The notes under the pieces were generated by a model. It made no database searches. It was not told the origin of the DNA and saw nothing but the letters and a program-made list of their open reading frames with translations. Position numbers and translations under genes: made by a program. Of a DNA stretch of 5,626 nucleotides, positions 1 through 5,311 are shown piece after piece. Each line of letters begins with the position of its first letter. The stretch's first letter is position 1. This DNA comes from Fimbriimonadaceae bacterium (GTDB lineage: Bacteria; Armatimonadota; Fimbriimonadia; Fimbriimonadales; Fimbriimonadaceae): the NCBI GenBank assembly GCA_022402505.1, contig JAKRSE010000389.1:1-5626 (forward strand), read 5' to 3'.

Positions 1-945
1 CGAGAGTTCTATGAACGCGGACGCAGCCACGATCAGCCCGCATTCAACTGGCCTGTCGGAGTGATGCTCTCGGCACTGAACTCCTGGGCGCCCCACCTGC
101 CGGCCGCGAGGGCCCGGCTCGACCGGTTCCGAATCTCGATCCGGCGCTATTGGAACCCGAGACCGCCCGTCGCCGGGTTCGACGTGCTCCCCGATCCCGG
201 AGGCGTGGACCGCTACTACGACGACAACGCCTGGATGGTCCTGGCCCTGCTGGAGACCCACCGTCTGACCGGCGATCCCGCGGACCTGGAGATGGCCCGG
301 AAGGCGCTGGACTATTCCCTCTCCGGCGAAAGCGAGCGGCTGGGCGGCGGGATCTACTGGCGGGAATCGGACAAGGCCTCCAAGAACACCTGCTCCAACT
401 CGCCGACGGCCTACGCCGCCTTCCGCTTCGCGCGGGAGACGGGTCGGTCCGACTACGCCGCTCGGGCCGAGCCGATCCTGAGGTGGACTCTGAAGAACCT
501 CCAGGACCCTGAAGACGGTCTGATGTGGGACAACATCGACCTGGACGGCCGCATCGAGAAGACCAAATGGAGCTACAACACGGCGCTCACGGTGGATTCG
601 CTCTACGAATCAGAGCGCCTTGGGAACCGACCGAAAGGAGAGGCCGAGTCGCTGTTCAAGCGGGCCTGGGCGCACTGGTTCCGGCCCGACGGAAGGATGG
701 TCTGCACCTCCTACTTTGCCCATCTCCTGCTTCGGTCTGGCCTGGAGAGGGGCTGGGTTGCCGAATCCGACGCCCGGGCGATCCTGGATCACATGAGGAA
801 GTCGGCGACCGAAGGCCGTTTCGGCGGAAGATGGGATCAGGGTCCGCCTCCGGCCGACTCAAAGTTCAGCATGATGCATCAAGCGGCGAATCTGGTGGCT
901 CTGGGCGACATCTATCGGACCATGAAGCCGACCGTCGGCCCGTGA
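1..945 (+). CDS. GH76-like alpha-1,6-mannanase family glycoside hydrolase, 5' partial
   Basis: The frame is open from base 1 to a TGA at 943-945, giving 314 visible residues, so the true start lies left of the window; the GTG at 61 is only an internal candidate. Seen: YYDDNAW with an Asp-Asp pair at visible residues 74-75 (bases 220-225), followed by LALLET, then GGGIYWRE, KNTCSNSPTAYAA, a DGLMWDNI segment and KTKWSYNTA. Known: family GH76 has an (alpha/alpha)6 barrel and uses a consecutive Asp pair in such a DD..W context to cleave alpha-1,6-mannan. The order and spacing of these blocks match that family. Helical repeats of the type 'TGDPADLEMARKAL' and 'TGRSDYAARAEPIL' fit the barrel. A signal peptide, if any, would be upstream. 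The gene converges on the GNAT gene beginning its 3' end at 1012. Substrate is inferred; a related (alpha/alpha)6 enzyme is the main alternative. I am confident of the fold and family, less of the substrate. Confidence 0.88.
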   Translation, partial: REFYERGRSHDQPAFNWPVGVMLSALNSWAPHLPAARARLDRFRISIRRYWNPRPPVAGFDVLPDPGGVDRYYDDNAWMVLALLETHRLTGDPADLEMARKALDYSLSGESERLGGGIYWRESDKASKNTCSNSPTAYAAFRFARETGRSDYAARAEPILRWTLKNLQDPEDGLMWDNIDLDGRIEKTKWSYNTALTVDSLYESERLGNRPKGEAESLFKRAWAHWFRPDGRMVCTSYFAHLLLRSGLERGWVAESDARAILDHMRKSATEGRFGGRWDQGPPPADSKFSMMHQAANLVALGDIYRTMKPTVGP

Positions 946-1011
946 ACTCGCCGCCCGAGGGGTCTTATGCGCGGGAGATCGGCTCATCCGTTTGGAGACG
1001 ATCGGCCTCGA

Positions 1012-2016
1012 TCACCCGGCATGAGGCCCGGACGCCGCCCGTGAGCGGAAGTCTGCGGGAGACGCCTCCAAGACCAGGTTGTCGTAGACCCAACGGAATC
1101 CAAGTTCTTTGTTCAGGTTGAACATGGGGTTGGTCTCGGCGTTGTCGGTTCGGGCCCACCGATAGCCGGCGGCCTTCGCCCAGAGGAGCGCGTGGGCCTT
1201 GAGGGCGGAGGCGAGTCCCCGCCGACGATGGGACCGAGCCACGGCCGTGAGCCAGGTCTGCACCGACTCCTTCGCATGGAGAGGCCCATGAAACTCGGTG
1301 TTCGCCACCGGCCGGTCGCCGTCCAGCACCAGCCAAGAGCGGTGATGATTCCGGCGGTCCGGCAGATTCGATTCGAGCCAGGCCTCGAAGGGCTCCGGCA
1401 CAAACGGCTCGGGAAGAGGGATGTCGGAATACACCTCCATCTCGAACTCGTAGCGGGCACGGTAGCGATCAATCAGGTCGCCGCGGTGCCACTCTTCCTT
1501 GGTCGTCAGGGTCAGCCCCTGGGCCGAGATCTGGGCGGCCAGAGCCTGGAACCGAGACTCATCGATCAGATGGAGGTCCAGATGCGATTCCGGGGCGACC
1601 ATCTTCACCCGAAAGCCGAAGGTCATCCAGGTCGCCAGTCGAGAGGGACGGTCGGATCGAACCATCGCCTCCCAACGGGTGGCCGAACGGAGAAGACCCC
1701 ACTCCAGAAGCCGCTCGAGCCCGGCCCGCGCAAGGTCTTCCTCGCCCGGCCAAGTCGAGACTCTGACCGCAAAGCTGCTTCCGGAGTACCACGGTTGACC
1801 ATGACACCGGGCGTAGACGACGTCTTCACCGCGGCGGGAGCCGAGGAGGATGAGGCGGGGCGTGTCGGCGGGGAGGGTGCCGAAATCGGTGCGAGGCACA
1901 TCCCCAGGCCACGCGATGCCCTCGAAGTCGAGGTTGTAGAGACGGGCGGCAGAATCCCAGTCGGAATCGGTTTCGACCGGGCGCCAAGAGAGGGTGGGGG
2001 CGGATTGATCTTTCAT
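1012..2016 (-). CDS. GNAT-family N-acetyltransferase, tandem paralogue A
   Basis: The protein has 334 residues. The start at 2016 is chosen because the protein from there (MKDQ...LSWRPVETDSDWDSAA) lines up from its first residue with the neighbouring paralogue. A longer in-frame start at 2103 would add 29 low-complexity residues and has no support. Seen: near residues 256-320 a C-terminal block with TAVARSHRRRGLASALK, TDNAETNPM and LNKELGF. Known: this is the GNAT motif A, with R/Q-x-x-G-x-G/A (here R264 to A269) binding the acetyl-CoA pyrophosphate, followed by the usual N..M..N..LGF block. The N-terminal half (residues 9-150) may be a second, degenerate GNAT domain, since about 330 residues is twice a single domain; that is inference. 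The acceptor substrate is unknown. No clear Shine-Dalgarno precedes the start. It lies 99 bases downstream of paralogue B in the same direction, so co-transcription is plausible. Confidence 0.88.
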   Translation of the reverse strand: MKDQSAPTLSWRPVETDSDWDSAARLYNLDFEGIAWPGDVPRTDFGTLPADTPRLILLGSRRGEDVVYARCHGQPWYSGSSFAVRVSTWPGEEDLARAGLERLLEWGLLRSATRWEAMVRSDRPSRLATWMTFGFRVKMVAPESHLDLHLIDESRFQALAAQISAQGLTLTTKEEWHRGDLIDRYRARYEFEMEVYSDIPLPEPFVPEPFEAWLESNLPDRRNHHRSWLVLDGDRPVANTEFHGPLHAKESVQTWLTAVARSHRRRGLASALKAHALLWAKAAGYRWARTDNAETNPMFNLNKELGFRWVYDNLVLEASPADFRSRAASGPHAG

Positions 2017-2102
2017 GGATGCAGAGCCGGAAGCCGCCGGGCAGGGGGCCGTCTGAGGTCCTCGGCGGAGGCAGGGATCGCCTGCCGGGTGTCGGGATGG
2101 CA

Positions 2103-2130
2103 TCCGCCGTGACGCTCAGGTCACGGCGGA
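2103..2130 (-). repeat. Perfect 11-bp stem-loop at the end of paralogue B
   Basis: The arms TCCGCCGTGAC (2103-2113) and GTCACGGCGGA (2120-2130) are perfectly complementary and enclose a 6-base loop (2114-2119). The TGA stop codon of the upstream GNAT gene (2116-2118) sits inside the loop. No T-run follows on either strand, so it is not a classical intrinsic terminator. It could stabilise the 3' end of the first cistron, attenuate read-through into paralogue A, or affect termination or reinitiation. The structure is directly visible; the role is inferred. Confidence 0.6.
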
Positions 2131-3108
2131 GCCGGATTGGATCCCTCCAGGAACCGCGCCGAGGACCAGGTTGTCGTACACCCGGCGGAAGCCGAGCTCC
2201 TGGTTCAGGCGGTACATGGGATTGGTGTCGGCGTTGTCGGTGGTGACATACCGAATTCCCCGGTCACGCGCCCAAAGGAGCGCATGAGCCTTCAGGGCCG
2301 ATGCGAGTCCCAGGCGGCGATGTGATCGGGCCACGGCGGTCAGCCCGGTCTGGATGGTCTGAGCCCCTTCATGCGGCAGGTAGAACTGGGTGGTCGCCAC
2401 GGGCCGCTCGTCCTGGATCACGAGCCAGCACCGACCCCAATGCCGCCGGTCCTCGAGAGTCGATTCCATCCAGACGGGGTAGGGCTCGGGAACGATCGGC
2501 TCCGGAAGCGGGATGTCCGTGACGACCTCCATTTCGAAGTCGTACCGGGCACGAAACCGCTCAGGCCGTTCGTCCGCGTGCCAGTCCTCCTGGGTTGTCA
2601 AGGTGAGTCCTTCTCGCTCCAGAGCCCTCGTGAGGGCCGAGAACCGATCGACATCGATCGCCTGCAGATCGATCCGGGATTCCGGGCAGACCATTTTGAT
2701 CTGAAAGCCGAAGGACATCCAGGTGGCGAGCCGGGCGGCGCGGTCGGATCGGGCGAGGGTCTCCCAGCGGGTCCCGGCCCGGAGCGGCTCCCATTGAAGA
2801 AGCCGCTCGATGCCGGCTCGGGCGAGGGCCTCCTCATCCGGTCGGGTGGACACCCGCACCGAAAAGCTCCCTTCCGAGTACCAGTGCTGCCCGTGGCTCC
2901 GGGCATAGACGACGTCTTCCCCGTCCAGAGAGCCGAGGAGGAGGATTCGAGGCGTTTCGGCGGGAAGGGTGCTGAAGTCGGTCCTCAGCTCCGACCCCGG
3001 CCATTGGATCCCGTCCACGTCGCAGCTGTAGAGGGCGGCGGCGGAATCCCAGTCGGAGTCGGTCTCGACCGGTCGCCAAGAGAGGGCGGAAGTGTGTGCT
3101 TCTTTCAT
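2116..3108 (-). CDS. GNAT-family N-acetyltransferase, tandem paralogue B
   Basis: The protein has 330 residues and begins MKEAHTSALSWRPVETDSDWD. Hand alignment with paralogue A is ungapped over about 323 residues with about 208 identities (about 64%); the extreme C termini differ. Seen: the same acetyl-CoA-binding block (TAVARSHRRLGLASALK, with R264, G267 and A269), TDNADTNPM and LNQELGF. The segment FEMEV.(S/T)DIPLPEP, near residue 200, is strongly kept in both copies and probably joins the two halves or lines the acceptor site. Known: GNAT enzymes transfer an acetyl group from acetyl-CoA to an amine. The acceptor cannot be named. Both copies keep the motif, so neither looks dead. The start at 3108 lacks a visible Shine-Dalgarno; its start region is complementary to a mini-ORF start about 100 bases upstream. 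Paralogue A follows after 99 bases. Confidence 0.9.
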   Translation of the reverse strand: MKEAHTSALSWRPVETDSDWDSAAALYSCDVDGIQWPGSELRTDFSTLPAETPRILLLGSLDGEDVVYARSHGQHWYSEGSFSVRVSTRPDEEALARAGIERLLQWEPLRAGTRWETLARSDRAARLATWMSFGFQIKMVCPESRIDLQAIDVDRFSALTRALEREGLTLTTQEDWHADERPERFRARYDFEMEVVTDIPLPEPIVPEPYPVWMESTLEDRRHWGRCWLVIQDERPVATTQFYLPHEGAQTIQTGLTAVARSHRRLGLASALKAHALLWARDRGIRYVTTDNADTNPMYRLNQELGFRRVYDNLVLGAVPGGIQSGSAVT

Positions 3109-3209
3109 GCAGAGTTTGGAGATGGGCGAGAGCGCCCGGGTCGATCCGGCGAAGAGGGTCCCCGGCTCAGGCCAGGGATGCGTTCTTTGGGGCGATCTTC
3201 TGCATGAAA
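3103..3209 (-). promoter_or_regulatory. Possible start-sequestering 11-bp pairing upstream of paralogue B
   Basis: TTTCATGCAGA at 3103-3113 and TCTGCATGAAA at 3199-3209 form a perfect inverted repeat with 85 bases between the arms. In a minus-strand transcript the second arm covers the ATG of a mini-ORF (3205-3203) and the first covers the ATG of paralogue B (3108-3106), so the two start regions can pair with each other. Paralogue A's start context shares the CTCTGCAT and ATGAAAGA pieces but with two extra bases between. Complementarity is seen; regulation of translation is inferred. A protein-binding palindrome with distant half-sites, or chance similarity of two start contexts, are alternatives. 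Confidence 0.4.
3167..3205 (-). CDS. Possible 12-residue leader peptide upstream of the GNAT pair
   Basis: The reading frame ATG at 3205-3203 to TGA at 3169-3167 encodes MQKIAPKNASLA. It is preceded by GGAGGA (3217-3212) with a 6-base spacer TTTTTC, which is close to an ideal Shine-Dalgarno arrangement and better than that of any full-length minus-strand gene here. It ends 58 bases before the start of paralogue B and is out of frame with it, so it is not an N-terminal extension. The peptide is not enriched in one amino acid, so classical amino-acid attenuation is not suggested. Being so short, it may be chance; the ribosome site and the pairing with the next start are what make it worth listing. 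Confidence 0.33.
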   Translation of the reverse strand: MQKIAPKNASLA

Positions 3210-3211
3210 AA

Positions 3212-3217
3212 TCCTCC
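3212..3217 (-). promoter_or_regulatory. Strong Shine-Dalgarno (GGAGGA) of the mini-ORF
   Basis: On the minus strand GGAGGA is followed by TTTTTC and ATG at 3205. Motif and spacing fit a canonical ribosome binding site. It lies just downstream of the hairpin at 3220-3248. If it is not used for the mini-ORF, it has no other start codon to serve. Confidence 0.42.
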
Positions 3218-3219
3218 GA

Positions 3220-3248
3220 GGCTCACGAGGCGTCGGCCTCGTCGAGCC
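3220..3248. repeat. GC-rich hairpin in the divergent GNAT/atpC gap
   Basis: The left arm GGCTCACGAGGC (3220-3231) pairs with the right arm GCCTCGTCGAGCC (3236-3248) over 12 base pairs with one bulged base, closing a GTCG tetraloop (3232-3235). Read on the minus strand it stands 2 bases before GGAGGA and 8 bases before a run of five T, so it could shield the ribosome site or act as a poor terminator. Read on the plus strand it lies in the region before atpC and is not followed by T. The role is undecided. Confidence 0.5.
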
Positions 3249-3303
3249 CTGCCACTCTACCCGGCCGTTCGTGCGGAGCGTGGTACCTTCTTCCTCGTCT
3301 CTC

Positions 3304-3708
3304 ATGGCTGCGTTCCAGCTCTCCATCGTCGCGCCCGACCGCACCGTCTTCGATGAGCCGGTGGACTCGCTCACCGTGCCGGCTGTCGAGGGCTACATGG
3401 GCATCCTGAGCCACCACGAGCCGATCATCGCCGCTCTCACGGCGGGCGTCGTGGAAGTGAAGGCGGGCCCCAGCGTTCAGCATGTCGCGATTACGGGCGG
3501 ATTCCTGGAATCCAGCGACAACAAGGTCATCATCCTGGCCGATGACGCAGTGCGGGCGACCGATGTGGACGTGGCCGAAGAAGAGAAGATTCTGGAAGAG
3601 GCCCGCCGGAGCCTGCGCGGCGAAGGCGGTTCGATGAACGCCACCGAAGCCAAGGAAGCCCTGCGAAAGGCGATGGTCCGCATCCGATCGGCCCGCCGAA
3701 ACAGCTGA
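3304..3708 (+). CDS. atpC: F1Fo ATP synthase epsilon subunit
   Basis: The protein has 134 residues, the normal size for bacterial epsilon. The start ATG at 3304 is preferred because it gives MAAFQLSIVAPDR, the usual beginning of the N-terminal beta-sandwich; a GTG at 3271 would add 11 residues with no family match. Seen: LTVPAVEGYMGILSHHEP (residues 23-40), the IIAALTAGVVEV strand, ITGGFLE with GGF at 65-67, and VIILADDA (75-82), then a charged helical hairpin (89-131, with EEEKILEEARRSL). Known: epsilon sits on the gamma foot and c-ring of the membrane-bound ATP synthase, couples rotation, and its C-terminal helices can inhibit ATP hydrolysis. Odd: atpC normally follows atpD, but here the upstream side is occupied by divergent GNAT genes, so it is detached from that gene. 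No Shine-Dalgarno precedes ATG; the bases before it are pyrimidine-rich. The next gene on the strand starts 131 bases later. Confidence 0.93.
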   Translation: MAAFQLSIVAPDRTVFDEPVDSLTVPAVEGYMGILSHHEPIIAALTAGVVEVKAGPSVQHVAITGGFLESSDNKVIILADDAVRATDVDVAEEEKILEEARRSLRGEGGSMNATEAKEALRKAMVRIRSARRNS

Positions 3709-3723
3709 TCTTTCATACAACCC

Positions 3724-3752
3724 TTGTGTTTCCGGTCAAAGAACCGGATAAT
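3724..3752 (+). promoter_or_regulatory. Candidate sigma70-type promoter for the lysozyme-like gene
   Basis: TTGTGT (3724-3729) and GATAAT (3747-3752) are separated by exactly 17 bases. The -10 box matches TATAAT at five of six positions; the -35 matches TTGACA only at the first three. It lies about 90 bases before the ATG at 3840, which would leave a leader of roughly 80 bases. This is the most A/T-rich spot in the gap after atpC. The strength of the call rests on the -10 box and spacing only. Confidence 0.4.
3731..3748. repeat. Short palindrome TCCGGT-N6-ACCGGA
   Basis: Two perfect 6-base arms (3731-3736 and 3743-3748) flank CAAAGA. The palindrome fills most of the spacer of the candidate promoter at 3724-3752, where an operator could sit. 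As RNA it is a weak 6-bp hairpin just after atpC with no T-run behind it, so it makes a poor terminator. Six-base arms are short enough to occur by chance. Confidence 0.35.
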
Positions 3753-3825
3753 TCCCAGCAGAGCCATTTGCCGGCAGCAAGGATGCGGGAAAGGGATGGA
3801 ACCATTCGAACCCGTCGCATTTGTC

Positions 3826-3834
3826 AGGGAAGGA
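3826..3834 (+). promoter_or_regulatory. Ribosome binding site that decides the start at 3840
   Basis: AGGGAAGGA lies 5 bases before the ATG at 3840-3842. It favours this start over the upstream GTG at 3726, which would add a hydrophilic stretch before the signal peptide, and over the ATG at 3852, where the nearest purine-rich run is only 3 bases away. Confidence 0.7.
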
Positions 3835-3839
3835 CGAAG

Positions 3840-5198
3840 ATGGGGAGGCCGATGATCGTCACTGTTGTGAGGTTCTCTGGCCTGTTGGCCGGATTGGGGG
3901 TGGCAGTCGCTGCGTCCAGTCAGGCCCAAATCTATTTCACTCAGGACGAGCGTTCGGCCGTCCTTGACTACTGGAATCAGTCCGGTCGTTATTCCGTCGA
4001 GGCGTCTTCTGGTGGCGCCTGGGCGGTCCGACAGACTCCGGAAGGTTCCGCCTGGCTCTGGCGGTACAGCCGAGCCCTTCGCCCGGAAAAGACCGACCCC
4101 GGCCGCGATGTCCGCTCGGGAGGCACTGCCGAGCAGGCCGCCTGGGATCGGTGGATCGACCTGCGGATCGAGCGGGACTATGCCCTGGCCGCCCAGGATG
4201 CGGCCCGGCGAAACAGCTCCTCCTCCCGCACCGCCATTCCGGCCGACCCCGGCCCCATGCCGGCCGGTCTGCGAAACCTGGTGGGCGAAGCTCCGCCGAT
4301 GGCCTGGGCCGTCCAGCCGCGCCGTCACGAGGTCGTCTTCGCCGACGGAGTTCGATTGGGCTACACCGACCATGTCGAGCTTCGGCCGAAGTTCGCCTAT
4401 TTCCGGTTCAATGAAGGGATTCGGAGCTTTGGCCAGAGGGTCAAGGACATGGACCAGAAGGTCTTGGAGAACCTCTTCCGCCGCGCCGGCCTCGGACCGA
4501 GCGAGATGCGGGTCATGCGGGCCGTCTCTCTGCTCGAAGGCGGGTTCGATTCGATCAACACCTACGACACCGGCTTCGTTTCGGTTGGGATGATCCAGTT
4601 CGCGGCCCTGGAGAACGGGTCCGGCAGCCTGGGCCAGGTCCTCCTGGACCTGAAGACGGCCTCGCCGCAGGCCTTCGCTCGCGAGTTCCGTTCGCTCGGC
4701 GTGGATGTGACGCCGGAAGGAGCGCTCGCGGTTCTCTGCCCCACCACCGGGGTCGAATTCATCGGCTCTCTGGCCGCCCAAAAGATCATCCTCGACCCTC
4801 GGCTTGCCGCCGTGTTCCAGCGGGCCGGCCAGGTGTGCGATGAGTTTCGGGTCAGCCAGCTGAGGGTCGCCAAGCGGATGTACTACCCCGAAGACGACCG
4901 CGTGGCCGTCACCATCGGCGGCGCGCGTCGGACGGTTCGGCTCGGAGACGTCTTCCAGTCCGAAGCGGGGATGGCGACTCTGATGGACCGGAAGGTCAAC
5001 ACGGGCCGGCTGGGCAGCGTCGCCGAAGCGATGCAGGCTGTGGCCAGGCAGGCCGGCATCAACGATCCCGGACGTCTCGAGGACTACGAGTACGACCTGG
5101 TCAAGCTCGTCCGCTACCGCAAGGACTACCTTCAGGATGCGAGCCTGACTCGGCCTCGGTCCGCCGTTGCCCGAACCCGATCAACGGCTCGCCGCTGA
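3840..5198 (+). CDS. Secreted lysozyme/lytic-transglycosylase-like protein of unrecognised family
   Basis: The protein has 452 residues from the ATG backed by AGGGAAGGA. Residues 1-29 look like a signal peptide: R3 and R11, a hydrophobic core FSGLLAGLGVAVAA, and a likely cut after SSQA (A29). Residues 30-124 form an N-terminal region rich in Trp and Tyr; a Ser/Pro linker spans about 125-141. The core is LLEGGFDSINTYDTG (E233, D237, D243) followed by VSVGMIQF (G250 to F254). Known: in SLT-type lytic transglycosylases the catalytic Glu of the ES motif is followed about 15 residues later by GLMQ; here Glu and GMIQ are 17 apart. This suggests a lysozyme fold with E233 as general acid, acting on peptidoglycan or a related glycan outside the cytoplasm. 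C300 and C333 are the only cysteines and could form a disulfide. The C terminus (LMDRKVNTG near 381-389) is unfamiliar, and the tail is Arg-rich. Chitosanase-like enzymes are an alternative. Coding and export are firm; the activity is inferred. Confidence 0.88.
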   Translation: MGRPMIVTVVRFSGLLAGLGVAVAASSQAQIYFTQDERSAVLDYWNQSGRYSVEASSGGAWAVRQTPEGSAWLWRYSRALRPEKTDPGRDVRSGGTAEQAAWDRWIDLRIERDYALAAQDAARRNSSSSRTAIPADPGPMPAGLRNLVGEAPPMAWAVQPRRHEVVFADGVRLGYTDHVELRPKFAYFRFNEGIRSFGQRVKDMDQKVLENLFRRAGLGPSEMRVMRAVSLLEGGFDSINTYDTGFVSVGMIQFAALENGSGSLGQVLLDLKTASPQAFAREFRSLGVDVTPEGALAVLCPTTGVEFIGSLAAQKIILDPRLAAVFQRAGQVCDEFRVSQLRVAKRMYYPEDDRVAVTIGGARRTVRLGDVFQSEAGMATLMDRKVNTGRLGSVAEAMQAVARQAGINDPGRLEDYEYDLVKLVRYRKDYLQDASLTRPRSAVARTRSTARR

Positions 5199-5227
5199 CG
5201 CGACTTCTCTTCCCTCGCAACACCCAA

Positions 5228-5270
5228 CCGATGCATCTCCCGGCGGCAGTGTGGCCGCCGGGATGCTCGG
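5228..5270 (+). terminator. Terminator-like hairpin after the lysozyme-like gene
   Basis: A perfect 10-bp stem TCCCGGCGGC (5238-5247) / GCCGCCGGGA (5254-5263) closes an AGTGTG loop. An alternative, longer fold pairs 5228-5247 with 5254-5270 over 17 base pairs (8, 5 and 4), with a 2-base and a 1-base bulge. It begins 29 bases after the stop codon. The following bases CTTGTTGCATTTCTG are T-rich but broken, so intrinsic termination would be imperfect. Position and stability support a terminator separating this gene from the next. Confidence 0.6.
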
Positions 5271-5311
5271 CTTGTTGCATTTCTGCACCCGAAAGAGTCA
5301 CGATCTGCCTC

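Noticed and set aside
946..1011. Terminator between the convergent GH76 and GNAT genes
   Set aside because: Only 4-6 bp palindromes and a repeated GATCGGC are visible, with no stable stem plus T-run on either strand.
2017..2103. Longer start for GNAT paralogue A at 2103
   Set aside because: The added 29 residues have no counterpart in paralogue B, whose alignment begins exactly at the methionine encoded at 2016.
1192..2112. 306-codon plus-strand frame opposite GNAT paralogue A, with a similar 278-codon frame at 2371-3207 opposite paralogue B
   Set aside because: The two resemble each other only because the GNAT genes on the other strand do; composition is Arg/Gly-rich shadow and no family is recognisable.
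3726..3839. GTG start for the lysozyme-like gene 38 codons upstream
   Set aside because: It would place a hydrophilic extension before the signal peptide, and it overlaps the candidate promoter; the ATG at 3840 has a good ribosome binding site.
3753..3839. Possible riboswitch (cyclic di-GMP or cyclic di-AMP class) in the leader of the wall-enzyme-like gene
   Set aside because: A GAACCCGTC string and an imperfect ATGCGGG/CCCGTCGCAT pairing are present, but the conserved core sequences of those classes are not visible.
3477..4781. 434-codon open frame on the minus strand opposite the 3' part of atpC and the lysozyme-like gene
   Set aside because: It is antisense to two well-supported genes, crosses their boundary and the intergenic gap, and its translation has no recognisable domain. 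Long shadow frames are expected in high-GC coding DNA.
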